Assembly (NCBI GenBank): GCA_948474755.1
Contig: CAOLHI010001652.1
Coordinates: 1-64,000 of the forward strand
Source: Ctenosaura bakeri
Taxonomy: Eukaryota > Chordata > Lepidosauria > Squamata > Iguanidae
Length of the DNA stretch: 64,000 nucleotides
Direction: 5' to 3'
Of this stretch, positions 12,066-23,481 are shown piece after piece (position 1 is the first letter of the stretch; each line of letters opens with the position of its first letter). The notes beneath the pieces are model-generated. The model did no database searches. It saw nothing but the letters and a program-made list of their open reading frames with translations, and was not told where the DNA came from. Both the position numbers and the translations under genes were made by a program.

Positions 12066-12463
12066 TGTCATATTGGCCCTAACGCGACTAACAAGCCCTA
12101 ACGCACTAACTACCTAATATTCTAGCTACTCACATTGGGGTTCACAGGCTTAGATGGTCTAAGAGAAGAGTGAGACCAGGAGGCAAGGCCTACAGCCTAC
12201 TCCTGGCATAGATTTCATCTCCAGGATGCTTCTTTGTTGTCTCTCTACTGCAAAAAGGATTTTTATAGCTTCTCCATCGAAGCATCTCAAAGATTCTCAT
12301 CTTTTTCCCCTTGATTGGGCAATTCTCTCCCTGTGACCTGTGAGGCTGACCTGCAATAAAAGTGTAACTTAACTCCAACATCCCGTTAACCCTTGGTTTA
12401 CCTGAAGAGGGAAGTATTCCTCTTCAGCTAAGTCTAGATAATGGGAAGCCCCATCATCACACA
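12066..12463 (-). mobile_element. LTR of a retroelement, minus orientation (398 bp)
   Basis: Read on the minus strand it begins TGTGTGATGATGG and ends ATATGACA, giving TG...CA borders, with a TATAAAA box (plus-strand 12261-12267). A 17-base tRNA-Leu primer-binding site follows immediately. The first ~205 bp match the opposed LTR at 11344; the part downstream of the TATA box does not. No 3' partner LTR or internal genes remain. The octamer AGTCATAG occurs just outside both outer ends (11328-11335 and 12465-12472) at slightly unequal distance. Confidence 0.75.
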
Positions 12464-12472
12464 CAGTCATAG

Positions 12473-14348
12473 TTAGATGGGGTTACACGCCTGCTGAAAA
12501 TACAGGTTCATAATTTGGGGGATTCAGCTCTGAGCTTGAAGGGCCAGTTTCAGCAATAACCAGGAGTGAATTTGCTGTGACCATTTCTGGAGAAGTCAGA
12601 TCTGGCCACAGTGGTATGTGCCTTGCTTACATCCTGTCTGGATTACCATAATGCAGTCTGCCTTTAAAAAAATGTTTAGAAACTTCAGTTGGCCCAAAAA
12701 GCTGCAGCCAGATTGTTAGCTTCCTTCTGACTGCAACTGTTACGTGAACATATTTTTAAACATGTGTGCATCACAATCATATTTTGTAATTTCGAGTGTA
12801 CACATTAAAAACATCTCACTATATATGTAGTATATGGAGGGCCTACCATAAGCAGATCCTTTGAACAACACTTTGACCACAGAAAGCCTGACAAAACTGT
12901 ATTTATTTATTTAAAAGACACTTTCCCATCAAGTGGATATCACAATTATGTCACAATTTTTCGGGGAAAAAAGAGCAGGAAAACCAAAAATCCAAGAAAA
13001 AGATTTGTGATTTCAAATCAATTAAAAAGAAAACTGCTGAAACATAATTAAAACTGTATATACGAACTTGCCAAGGGGTTTAATAAATAAAACCATTCTC
13101 ACCTGGTGCCTAAAAAATGTTAAAGAAGATGTCAGATAAGCAAGTGAGGAAAGGCTTTATACAGCTAGGGCAACCCAACACATAGGGCAGAGAGCTTTGT
13201 CACTGGGAGTTATTCTACTTAATCTTTCATAGGGTGGAAGGTGTGATCTAGCCATGGCCTTCCTGCCTCTAGCCTATGCTTGGCACCCAGCGATTAAGCT
13301 TTGTGGGTGGCTTGGTCTATTCGCTATCTTTCAGCGTAAACCACCCCACAGGTGGAAAAGAAATAGGAGAATTCCAGGTAGGTTGCCACCTGAACACCTT
13401 GAAGGAAGGGTGGAATTTAAATGAGATAAGTGCATGGGGAAATGTCAGCCCTTGTAAAATTCTATACAGATCAAAACTCAAAAGGAGAAAAAAATCCTAC
13501 AAAGATGAATGCCCAGTTTTTCTTTAAGGGTTGAAGCAAGGGGTTAAGAAGATGTTATGGGCAAAACGAGGTTCAGAACTGTACTAAATATTTCTTATTC
13601 TGTTTAGTCAGACTTCCTGACAGTATTTTCCAAGCTGGGGAGATGTTACGCAAAAGAAGTTGTGAAGCTTTACGGCGAAACAGATTGCTATGAACTGTTG
13701 TTGAATTTGAACGTACTCATTAGCCTTATCATCACTTAATCATGGACGCTCAGACAAAATTTTCTTTCCCACAATGGACTGGCCTATGGTTTTTTTCTGT
13801 ATGAATACCTATATTTGCATGTGAACAAGGGTATTCATGCATGAAGAACAGCATTCATTCTTCTTCTTTTTAAAGGGACTACTTCATTAATTTGTCAGGG
13901 AGTCAAACAAAACCTTAGGTCTTTACTTTAAAAAAAACCCCTTCTTCTATGACAGAACATTACATTATTCTTCAAAAACAGACTTTCTGTACATTTGCCA
14001 CATAGCACTAATGTATATACAGGGGCAAGTGAAAATCAGCAGGAGGGAAATGAAGAATTCAGTGTTCCCCATCTTGGAGACTAACACCCACAATCCTTCA
14101 TTTCAGGCTTTTTTACACTCCTCCAGCTATGCTCTTAGACTGAAAAGAAATGTCAATGGAGGGGAAAGGTGATAAAAGTAGCAGAGGTACTAGTGGGCAG
14201 GGAGAAAGTTTAGTCACCCTTCTCTACTCTGCTATCATTTCCTGCAAATATTTGTCCCTTGCCTCACCACTGACAATTACAAAGAGGCAACTTATTAGTC
14301 CCGCCCTCTCAGCTTGTTCTTACCATGTTTTTCTTCCTTTTTTAAGAT
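12473..14348. other. No recognised feature
   Basis: AT-rich sequence with scattered short frames; nothing assignable. Confidence 0.5.
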
Positions 14349-14351
14349 TAA

Positions 14352-14748
14352 GGCCATTTCTGCACAACACGGCTGAGCCACTTCTGGGACAGGATGGCAG
14401 GGTTTGGCAGGTCATGCTTTTGCACAATGTTGTCACTGGCCTGCTGCCATCCCGTCCCCAAGCGTTGCACTCACACAGTTTTTGCAAAACGGAAAAAATG
14501 GTCTTACACCTGTGATCGCGCAGCTCTCCCATTGCTCCTGGTCACGCGGAAGCACAATGACAACACTTCCTTCCATGGCACAGCAATGGAAAGTGCCTGG
14601 CTGCGCTGCAGAAGGAAGAGGTGGCATCACTGCATTTCCTTCTGTATGGACCAAGCAGGTGCATTGGGGAGGATTGCTGACACACTGTCTTCTGGACCTG
14701 GGACTGCAGTGCGATGACGTGGAAGAGCATCATCATGTGGAAATGACC
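14352..14748 (+). mobile_element. Harbinger-like MITE, subfamily C (397 bp)
   Basis: Ends GGCCATTTCTGCAC and GTGGAAATGACC are inverted repeats; TAA precedes (14349-14351) and follows (14749-14751). The interior shares the block GCTGCAGAAGGAAGAGG with the elements at 17310 and 18742. No transposase frame is present. The overlapping short open frames on both strands reflect GC-rich, stop-poor repeat sequence rather than genes. Confidence 0.8.
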
Positions 14749-14774
14749 TAAGTGTGCTTGAATACAAAATACAA

Positions 14775-15354
14775 CTATGCTACTCTTCCACCAACTTATG
14801 CATATCGTTGTTTCATAAATGAAAACCATATGTGTGACCATGCAACGTCAGAGGCCATTTCCGGGCTAGCCTGTTATAGCACTATGATTTCACTTGCAAC
14901 ATCCTATGGAATCCTGGGGTTTGCAGTTTCGGGAGGGGCCAGACGACCCATCCCGAAACTGCAAACCCCAGGATTCCATAGGATGTTGCAAGTGGAATCA
15001 TAGTGCTATAACAGGCTAGTGCGGAAATGGCCAGAGTGTGGTCAAGATAGCAAAAGCTATTAATGAGGAAGTCACAAAGTGCAGCAGGAGGGGCTGCAAG
15101 CTGTTTGCTTTTATCTGAGTCTCAAGGAAGAGCAAGATTCTGCTCTTCCTCTTCTTTTCCTGCTGCTGAGTTAATACCATGTAAGCCACTTTTGCACTCT
15201 GAACTTAATTCTCAGCAGTGGAATAACTTGGGGATCAAACAGGAAAGTGCAGAAGGAGAGAGAAATTGGGACGTATTAAAAACTGCTGAAAAAGTGGGAT
15301 GAGAGAGGATTAATCAAGACTGTCCCTTCCAAATCTGGATAGTTGGAGGGTATG
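14775..15354 (+). mobile_element. Repeat R copy B, interrupted by a MITE
   Basis: Matches copy A: ATGAAAACCATATGTGTGACC, then CAACGTCAGA, then after the MITE GAGTGTGGTCAAGATAG and onward to AGTTGGAGGGTATG at the right end. Removing the MITE and one AGA restores continuity with copy A, which reads CAACATCGGAGTGTGG. The left boundary is approximate. Confidence 0.65.
14853..15032. mobile_element. Harbinger-like MITE, subfamily A, near-perfect palindrome (180 bp)
   Basis: Two 82-nt arms (14853-14934 and 14951-15032) are inverted copies with three mismatches around a 16-nt centre. Ends are GGCCATTTCCGG and GCGGAAATGGCC, flanked by AGA on both sides (14850-14852, 15033-15035). It is inserted in repeat R copy B. 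Single-stranded DNA or RNA from it would fold into a very stable hairpin. The high arm identity suggests a young insertion or correction between arms. Confidence 0.9.
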
Positions 15355-15879
15355 TGTACCTGTTCATGTGTGGATTTTAGGTCTCTTATTCTTTTAATAA
15401 ATAACTTGGAATTATTGATCAGGCCTCAGTATATAGATTTTGAAAGGAAAACCCACAACAAACACCTAAATGCTCTCTTTGTATATATGGTAGAGCTCAC
15501 TTGGGTCAGGCCACTTTTAGCAGGTCAAATAGATTTCATATCCCAAATGTAATTTCTCTCTCTTTTTCCTGAAGGCTTCGATTCTTGCTGGTCTAGGCAT
15601 GCTTCAGTTCAAGCAAGATCCTTCATGATTTCAGTCATCTTGTGGATTTATCCTGCAGGCCTGAAATAGAATGCGGGGTGGGGGGAATGACAGAGGGAGT
15701 GGATGAAGGAAGACAGAGACAAGTATCTGAAAGAGGAGGGAAAGTTAAGAAGGAATGTGAGCAAACTGGGTGGGAAGCTACACTGGGAAAGGAGCCCATG
15801 AAATGGCAACAACCTGTGGCAACATTATACTACGAATGCAGCCTGCAATCCTCCATTGCATGGTGAGACATATTTTCCT
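15355..15879. other. No recognised feature
   Basis: Nothing assignable between repeat R and a SINE tail. Confidence 0.45.
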
Positions 15880-15970
15880 GTGTCACACTTTCAGCCTCAG
15901 AAAACCCCTTATGGCAACTTAGAGTTGCCATAAATCAGAAAAGAAAACTTGAAGAAACACAACAACATAT
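15880..15970 (+). mobile_element. Sauria-type SINE 3' fragment
   Basis: AGCCTCAGAAAACCCCTTAT followed by GTTGCCATAAATCAGAAAAG and an AAC-rich tail is the BovB-like 3' part of the SINE seen whole at 46261 and 26398. The tRNA-like head is missing. Confidence 0.65.
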
Positions 15971-16275
15971 GTGGTAATGTGTGATCTGGAGTTTATGTCT
16001 GCATACCCACTTTCTGCAGTCCTGGATCAAAACAGTCTATTGTAGAACCAGACGAGGATCTAGTCCAAGGACCAAACTGCACACTCCCTTGGCTAACTAA
16101 GGTGGACTCTATTCTGTAGCCAGCATGACACACAGAAACCTTTCCTTCCTGCTTTCTCTTTTTCTTCCACTCATCTCAGGGATATAATACCTTAACCTGA
16201 TGTCCCCCAATGTACTGGGCCACAATGCCCAGTGGACATGTTGACTGGGGATTGTGGGACTTCAAGGGAATAATA

Positions 16276-17085
16276 GTTTAGAGATGCAAACTTTGTGGCC
16301 TAAAGGGCATTTGAATCTCATTCACACTGTTCATGTCATACAGAAATGCAGTGAATATGAGGGAGACTTTGGAGTAAAAAATGAATGTGTATTGTAATCA
16401 GTAAGTTAGGAACAAACTGAGGCAGTTTAAATGTTATATATGGATTTGACCTTACTCTTCTTTCTGGGTCACTATAAACATCCGGAAAAATAAACTGCGG
16501 GAATATTATGTTCAGCTTTTCAAGGAAGCAGTAACTGAATGAGAACCTAAATAAGAACAATTTGATATTATCTATCTTTAAAAGAGGGGAAAAAAGATAA
16601 CAAAAATCCCTGAGCATTTGAGTAATTAAAATCTCCAGGCCAGTTTGAAATTAAATAACTCCCACATAGGCAAAGTATTACTGGAAGAATTCCTTAGATA
16701 TGTAAGAATTCCCCACCATCTCTTTAATCTAGTATTTGCCCCAGAACTACATAAAAAAAACACAGCCTTTGATCCTGATCCTCAATATAGATATGGAGCT
16801 CATGAGTGGTCAGCTTGTGGCCTGGGCAATGGAAGTTTATGGGTTCTTCGCACTGGAGAGATTCCTGCATGTGGCTTCTGCCCAATGCTACTATTTGCTC
16901 TCTGTTTCAACAACTAGAAAGTACAATCCAAATAAGGTATGTTGAAAGTGAAATGTACACTGAACAGAGCATGGGAAAGTTATTCGTTTGGCTACAACTT
17001 CCAGAATCTCCCAGCTAGCTTGGGGGACTATGGGAGTATTAAGACCTGAGAACCAGCCCTGCTTTTCCCAGCCCTGACACTGAAC
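16276..17085. other. No recognised feature
   Basis: Ordinary sequence up to the left flank (AGACAC) of repeat R copy C. Confidence 0.45.
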
Positions 17086-17091
17086 AGACAC

Positions 17092-17856
17092 CATAACCTC
17101 CAGTTTGACAGGGAGAGTCCTAATTAATCATCTGTCATCCCATTTTTCAGCTGCTTTTAAAATGTCCCATTTTCTCTCTTCTCCTCACACTTTCCCCCTT
17201 TGTACTCAGCTTGCTTTAGTTGCTCTCAACTGGGATCAAAGCGCAAAAATAGTTTGCACTCTATTAACTCAGTAGGAGGAAAGGGCAGGAGCAAGCAGAA
17301 TCTGACTCAGGCCCTTTTTGCAAGACATTGTCGTCCCTCCATAGGGATAGGAGAAGGACAGGACCATGATGACAGTTATTCATGACATCACCATGATCTT
17401 GTCCTTCTTTTGTTCCCAAGTGGCACAATCACAGATTAAATCATTGATTGGTTTTCCCATCAATGACCCATGATTGTGCCACCATCCTGCACTTACCTGG
17501 TATATGGAGGGTCTGGAAGCCAATGGCTGCACTTCCTGCCCCAGTACCCAGCTGCACTGCAGCAGGAAGAGGCAGGACCATTGTGCTTCCTGGAGTACGG
17601 AGACAACCGGTGCAGAGGGGAGCATTCCCATCGCACTCCCTTCCCAGCAAAGATGCTGCTGCGATCCCCACAGGTGTGAACAGGTACGGTGTGAAAAGGG
17701 TCTCAGGAACAAACAGACTCAGGTGAAAGCAGACTGCAGCAGCCTCTTTTAGCTTGTGTGTTCTTCCCATGAGTAATATTTTCCATCTTCATGACATTCT
17801 GATATTACTTGTCCATGTGTGTCCTGGTTTTCATCAGTGAAATACTGGAAGGTATG
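17092..17856 (-). mobile_element. Repeat R copy C, interrupted by a MITE, with AGACAC flanks
   Basis: Reverse complement of copies A and B: CATAACCTCCAG at the left, GTCCTGGTTTTCATC and GGAAGGTATG at the right. AGACAC immediately precedes (17086-17091) and follows (17857-17862), a possible 6-bp target duplication. A subfamily C MITE splits it at a TCA. Without the MITE the element is about 370 bp. Superfamily unknown. Confidence 0.65.
17310..17702 (+). mobile_element. Harbinger-like MITE, subfamily C (393 bp)
   Basis: Begins GGCCCTTTTTGCA and ends GTGTGAAAAGGGTC, flanked by TCA (17307-17309, 17703-17705). Inside are CCCAGCTGCACTGCAGCAGG and an AATCATTGATTGG / CCCATCAATGA inverted pair. It is inserted in repeat R copy C. 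Short overlapping frames on both strands are not genes. Confidence 0.8.
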
Positions 17857-17862
17857 AGACAC

Positions 17863-18738
17863 ATGTACACCGAAATGTGTGCAAGAGTGTCACCATGATA
17901 TATTTGCATTTGTGCAATGGTGCCAGAAATGTCTACCATCACTGAGCCAGATCATCCTTAAATGGCATATTCAGGAAGCACTTTAAAAAAATAGCCATGC
18001 TACTCCACAAGTGATCTCTCCTTTAAATCCACAGAGGGCAAGATCTTTTGGTTGCTCCTAGTAAAAGTTTGCCCAACTGTATATTCAGGAATCTAGCTTA
18101 AATGACTGGATTGGTAGGACACAGGAAAGGATTTAAGGAACAACTTGGGTGGTTGTGCTTTGGCTGAATATGAGAGGATATAAATGAATTTTTGACCACA
18201 TACCAATCTCTTCTCTCATCCCTTCACGTAAGCTGGCCAATCAGCCAGGCAGTCTTCTATTATCTGTAATTAACTTTAAACTGTAAATAATTAAGTGTTG
18301 TCCAAGCTGGGCAACTATTGATAATGAAACACTGCTTGGCTTGTTTGCTTGTTTACATGAAGGGTAGAATGAAGAGATCATGTGTGTTACCAAAAAGCTC
18401 ATTCATAATTCATCAGTTAAAAAAATATATTGAGACCTCGCAAAACAATGTGACATTTTCTCAGCATCATGACCCCTATTATTCATTTCCTGCATTCTGC
18501 AAGCATGCCATCTGTGTAACTCACAGTCTTTGTCAATATTGTTTGTCCACTTCATTTGACATAGTTCATCACAATCTTTATGTAGACATGCCAGTTTTTC
18601 TTTCGTTCTTTTCAGGTTTTCAACTTGTTAAGCTTTGCCACAGAAGTTTCCTTTGTTTGTCTGTTTGCTTGTTTTTTTTTTTTTTTTTAAAGAGGAATGA
18701 TCTTAAATCTACTTATTTGGAAATAAGTACATTGAAAC
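17863..18738. other. No recognised feature except a T-run
   Basis: A poly-T run of about 18 lies at 18671-18688. The 236-residue frame 18318-19028 crosses this run and enters a MITE, so it is judged an artefact. Confidence 0.5.
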
Positions 18739-18741
18739 TGA

Positions 18742-19160
18742 GGCCCTTTCCGCAACACACCTCTTCACGGAACTGGGGTGCAGGGATTGCACGAACAGCC
18801 TCCAGCGAGAGGCTCTCGCATTCCGGTTCCCTCAGCTCCACAGCTGCCAACCACTTGCATGGGAGCCCTGCCTCTTCCTTCTGCAGTGCAGCCTGGGAGT
18901 TTCCCAGGCTGTGCTGGGGCAGGAAGTGCGAGCGCCATGGCTCCGGAGCTCCACATGCATGGCAAACGTGTGCGGGTCCCGGAGCAATGTGCAATCGCGC
19001 ACCATTTTTGGCTCAAAGTCGAAAATGAAAAAGTGTGCGAGTGGCACCTGCCAGACCCTGGAGCGTCACATGATTGTGAGTGCGTCATGTGGATTGCTAC
19101 TCACATTTGCGCGATGCTCAAGGAGCCCTTTCGCATGGCAAATGCCGTGTGAAAAGGGCC
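18742..19160 (-). mobile_element. Harbinger-like MITE, subfamily C (419 bp)
   Basis: Ends GGCCCTTTCCGCA and GTGTGAAAAGGGCC, flanked by TGA (18739-18741, 19161-19163). Relative to the copies at 14352 and 17310 it is inverted: CTTCCTTCTGCAGTGCAG here is the complement of their interior block. It is rich in CpG and stop-poor frames but has no transposase. Confidence 0.8.
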
Positions 19161-19163
19161 TGA

Positions 19164-20169
19164 GTGAACAGAGTTATTTTCAGGTTAAAAGCTGAACATT
19201 TTCCTTTTCTTTCAATACAGTTTTAAAAGAGAAGTTGATAATGATTTACAGAAGCCCCCATCTTTTGATACCCTGTTACCTGATGACTCGCTCTTTTGGC
19301 ACTTCTGAATTAAGGACAAGTTCCATTAACTCAACAGGGTTCCACTCTTTCATCAGCTCTTCTTGCCTAGGGAGGCTCCCTTGGAACCACTTGCATGTGT
19401 GCACTGCTTGCAGTTTTTGCTGAGAAGAGAAGAAAGGTGCTAAGCTAGCTGAGAGACTTTGCAAGCAGCACCACACATGCGCAGCTGGTCCCAAGTGAGC
19501 CTCTGTAAGTATTTTGTGCTCCTTTACAGTGCATGATTCCACTTTTAAACCAATTCTGTTTTCTGATAGCACTCTGGTACGTAACATAATCAGATAAGTG
19601 GGAAGCCTGTATAATGTTCTCAGTGCTGACAACATTCTCTCTCTCAATCTCTCTCCCCCCTGTATATTTACCTCAAAGACTCAAGTGGATGTTATCCTAC
19701 CTGTTGACCAATATTATTTATGAATTTCGTTCCCCTTTGAGATGACATTCTTCCACACGTATAGAAGCTTATTCCTAAGCTACTCTTATACACCCGAGAA
19801 AACATTCAAGCATCCTAAATACATGATAGGTAAGGCCTACAGCACAGGGGTAATGTTGAGGGAGAGAACCCTGTGTCTCTTGCCACATGGATTTTATGTG
19901 TTATTGTAACTATTTCCAACTTAGAAGAAAGCTTTGTCTCTAAAGCAGGAGAGATGAACTTCCTGCCTTTCCATTTTTTCCAACTTTCAGCTTTGAGCTA
20001 TGAAGGAGGGGAGGAGAGAGAAGGGAGTCGGTTATGGGTCATAGGCTTAATTCAAATCTTAATTCAAATCAAAGCTACAAATGCATTGTATTTCAGAACC
20101 TGGGCAATTTAGTCTGCTTTCAAAGCAGGATTTGAACCCTGACTTATGTGAAGCAATAAGGTATGTCAC
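19164..20169. other. No recognised feature
   Basis: Nothing assignable; a CT-rich stretch lies around 19640-19660. Confidence 0.45.
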
Positions 20170-20456
20170 AAGAGTGAGATTTGTTGCCCAGCAGCGTAGT
20201 CCAAATTGGCAAAGCAAAGCAAAGCCCCTTCACCTAGGGAAGGAGATAGGTGAGAGAGGAAGTATAGGGCCACTATGTCAACCCAGCCCCCTTTCCTCTC
20301 CTTTCCCTGGCCTGGTTTGGACTGTGAGTGCCCTCTCTCCCCACCATGCCTCAGCCCTCTTTCCAAAGAGACAGAAAGACATTTTTATATTTGTAACTTT
20401 TCCACTTTTGTGACGGTCCTGAGCCCCTAACCCTAGCAAATGTGGAGGGTCAACTG
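20170..20456 (+). mobile_element. Tigger/pogo-like element, right end
   Basis: Finishes GCCCCTAACCCTAGC, then AAATGTGGAGGGTCAACTG and TA. This is nearly identical to the right end of the complete element at 58008-58370. The left end is not recognised, so the start is approximate. Non-autonomous. Confidence 0.6.
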
Positions 20457-20717
20457 TATTTCTGTATTCCCAGCACTGTTGACACTGTCTTTTCCAAAGC
20501 CAGAGGCTTTTCCCACATGACAACATTCTCCCGTGTAGTCCTGTCACAATATCGGCAGCACCTCTGCCCGGATGGGAGCGTCTTGCCAAGGCTCCTCTCC
20601 ACATGTGACCAGCTGCTTGAGGAAGGGAGTGTGAGGGACATGCCCCATCTGTCTGGGGCGTGCAGTCAGCCTTCTTCTTATGCTGCAGTAGGGTAGGAAG
20701 CATGAAGACCGTGCTTT

Positions 20718-20905
20718 CGGCCCTTCTGCATGGCTGGCTGCAATGGAAGGCTTGCGTGATTGGGGGTCATTGAGGGAGTTTCTCCATCAATGATAAAGCC
20801 CACGATCATGCTGGCTGGTGATGCAAGAAGGGTGGTACTACAATGACATTATGCGGAAGCATCATTGTGGTCCTGCTCCTCTCATGTCCCCTTGCCAGGA
20901 CACCA
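20718..20905. mobile_element. Partial Harbinger-like MITE, subfamily C related
   Basis: Starts GGCCCTTCTGCATGG and contains ATTGGGGGTCATTGAGG / CTCCATCAATGAT, similar in layout to the interior of the element at 17310. The right terminal repeat is absent. Confidence 0.4.
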
Positions 20906-21724
20906 TTGTCTTATGGAAAGAGCCAGAGCTTCAGCTCCTATTGCTTCAGCCACACCAAACTGGGGTGAATTATAAAGTGTTGCTTTCTCACCCTGGAGGC
21001 CAACTCCCCATGAATTATCTTTTTCACCTGAGCTAGAGGAACTTTGTGGGCTAGATAGAATTTTTAAACACTTGGCTGCATCTGGGTCGCAGGCCATATG
21101 CTTTCCTCATCTAATGGGCACACGTGAAACAAGAAATCCAAAACTGTGTTACTGTTGTAGTTCCAAGAACAGCTTTCAAAGATTTGGAAAGCTGAGAAAC
21201 TCTGCAATGCACAAAAGGGACCCTGAAATATTTAGCCCTGGTTTACATCCTATAAACTCTGGTTCTGCTTTATGGGAACATGCAGGATACTTTTTATGTA
21301 TTCCTGTAAAACTATAACATGCATATGCCAGAAGTTTCTAGGAGGAGGCAGGTAAATGTTTCAGAGAGCTGCAAATTACTGGTCTTTGCTGAAGAAGTGG
21401 GCACACCCACAAAGTACTTGCGAGTGTTCTATGGCTTTTAAAACAATGATATAGGCAAGCTCGAAGAAGTGACTCTGTGGTGCAACATGTGTGCACAAGC
21501 TGCAATACCTATAAACATTGTGCTTCACTTCTTGAACTCAAATGTATTTTACCATGACTTGTATTGTAACTAAGTTTAACAGATGAGAGGAGTTAATACA
21601 CCAGCAAACTGGTCCAAGTTTGCTGTACAGCATGTTTCTTTTAAACTTGCCTTGGACATAAATACTTGAAGCACATTTATGTGAAAATAAAATATTTAAT
21701 TTTGAAAACTTCAAAAAAGAAGAG

Positions 21725-21727
<3 letters not shown>
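20906..21727. other. No recognised feature
   Basis: Nothing assignable. Confidence 0.45.
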
Positions 21728-21769
<42 letters not shown>

Positions 21770-21770
21770 A
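21728..21770. repeat. (TAG)n microsatellite
   Basis: About fourteen uninterrupted TAG units. Confidence 0.95.
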
Positions 21771-21784
21771 CTCTGTGATTCTAA

Positions 21785-21986
21785 GACCATTTCCGCACTA
21801 CGCTGTTACAGTGCTATTATTCCACTTTCAGTATCCTATGGAATCCTGGGATTTGGAGTTTAGGGAGGGGCATTCAGAATTCTCAACCAGAGAGTTCCTT
21901 GGCCTCAGGAAACTACAAACCCCAGAATTCCACAGGATGCAGAAAGTGGAATAAGAACATTATAATGATGTGTTGCGGAAATGGCC
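21785..21986. mobile_element. Harbinger-like MITE, subfamily A (202 bp)
   Basis: Ends GACCATTTCCGCAC and GCGGAAATGGCC with TAA on both sides (21782-21784, 21987-21989). The halves are inverted copies: CTATGGAATCCTGGGATTT against CCCCAGAATTCCACAGG. It lies 14 bp from the TAG array. Confidence 0.85.
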
Positions 21987-21989
21987 TAA

Positions 21990-22590
21990 GTTCTTTCACT
22001 TGGAGGTCATTTGAATGGACAAAGAACAATTTATTTTTATTTTATTTTTTACTTTAGCCAATAGCAGAGACGCAGCTGTTTCTTTTGTACTCATATGAAC
22101 AAAAGATGTCAAAAGGGTTTCTTCTAGCCAGACAAGTTTGCTAAGAATTTGTCTGCATTTTTTGATGATTTTTCTCATTTTGGAACATCTTTGCGAAAAA
22201 TTTATTCTGTATAACATTTTGCACAGAAAGCAATTTGCACAGGAAGTTGCCCTTTTTACTTTGCAAAAAAAAAAAAAAAAAAATCTTGATATGTCAAAAA
22301 TCTCTTGGCTATTGTACATTTTCTTTCTAAGGAGTTTCATTGTGTTCAGCTATTCTTTCTTTCATCAGTAACGAGAACATTTGTGAATATTCTTTATATC
22401 CCTAGTCTGAAGGAAGTCTAGCCCCATAAAACGTACTTCTAAAAATGAAATTATGCAGAGAACCATCCTTTGTTGATACATAATGCTTTAGAAGGGTTTG
22501 AAGATTTTGGTGGGTTTTCAAAAGCCTGCCTGTGTATGATGATATGTGTTGAATGGGGCAATGTGATCTATCATTCATGGGAAGAAGGCA
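21990..22590. other. No recognised feature except an A-run
   Basis: A run of about 18 A lies at 22265-22283. Otherwise AT-rich and unassigned. Confidence 0.45.
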
Positions 22591-22799
22591 ATATTGCTAA
22601 GTAGGAATGGGCCAATGAAATCCTCGAATATTGGGCAAGGATTCCAGATTCAGGAATCCAAATCCTGGCACCAAAATGGTGAATCAAATCTTTCAAATCC
22701 ACCAACCTTGTTGCTTATTGAAATTGGTGCCTCTGGAACCCACCAAAAACCCGATTGGCTGGTGGGCTCCTGGGTGTGTGAAAATTGCGGCATAAAGCT

Positions 22800-23035
22800 G
22801 TGCACGCATGCTGGAGGCTACCTGTGGTCTCTTGTGCTGTGTGCTCGGCCACTCATGCTGTGTGCTTGGCCACTTGTGCTGCCTGGGCTCGGCTGCTAAT
22901 GCTGCCTATGCTTGGCTGCTCAGGCTGTGTGCTTGCCCGCTCAGGCTGCCTGCCTGCTCTTGCCCATTCGGGCTGCCTGCCTGCGCTCACTCACTCGGGC
23001 TGCCTGCTTGTGCCTGCTCATGCTGTGTCCCTCTG
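22800..23035. repeat. Imperfect minisatellite, about 25-bp unit
   Basis: Degenerate units built on GCTGCCTGCCTGC, GCTCGGCCACTCATGCTGTG and related words run across this block. They give stop-poor frames in Cys/Leu-rich reading, which explain the open frames at 22785-23191. Confidence 0.6.
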
Positions 23036-23481
23036 CAAGGTAATTATTTGCTTCTTCTCTATTCTTTTGACTTGAGACTGGAGGGTAAGGATTGGGACTG
23101 GACTAGAGGCTGGTGTGTGTGTGTTTTAAGTGCCTTCCTTGTTGCAGGACTTGAGACTGGACATCAGAGTAGAGAATTGAGACTGGACTAGAGACTGTTT
23201 TTTTTGTTTTTTTAAAGTGCCTTCCTTGTTACAGGATTTGAGACTTGACTGGAAGGTACCGTCTTCTTGAGATTTCAAGGACAGCTGAAAGGTTCCTCTG
23301 CATAGTTCCCCTGCAAAGCTCTTTCAGATACAATTCTGGGATTTGTAGTTTTACAAGGTGTCTCAGCTTTCTCTGCCAAAGTGTGCTGGTGCATCATCAA
23401 ACTACAAACCCCAGCATGCCAGAAGGAGCTATGCAAAGAAAAGCCAGTTTTCACCTGGATTATCTCTCTACTGTAGTATGT

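Noticed and set aside
11328..12472. hAT or foldback transposon with 8-bp AGTCATAG duplication
   Set aside because: Possible, but the exact tRNA-Leu primer-binding site next to a TG...CA block and the TATA boxes favour LTRs; kept as an alternative only.
14320..14841. Overlapping frames on both strands
   Set aside because: Confined to or extending from the subfamily C MITE; mutual antisense frames in stop-poor repeat sequence.
14853..15032. microRNA precursor
   Set aside because: Arms are 82 nt and nearly perfect, and the unit is a MITE with target duplication; no evidence of specific processing.
18318..19028. 236-residue open frame
   Set aside because: Crosses a poly-T run and continues into the MITE at 18742; composition follows the repeat.
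21728..21770. CRISPR-like array
   Set aside because: Simple TAG repeats without spacers; no CRISPR array anywhere in the window.
22785..23191. Cys/Leu-rich frames
   Set aside because: Produced by the degenerate minisatellite inside the hAT-like element.
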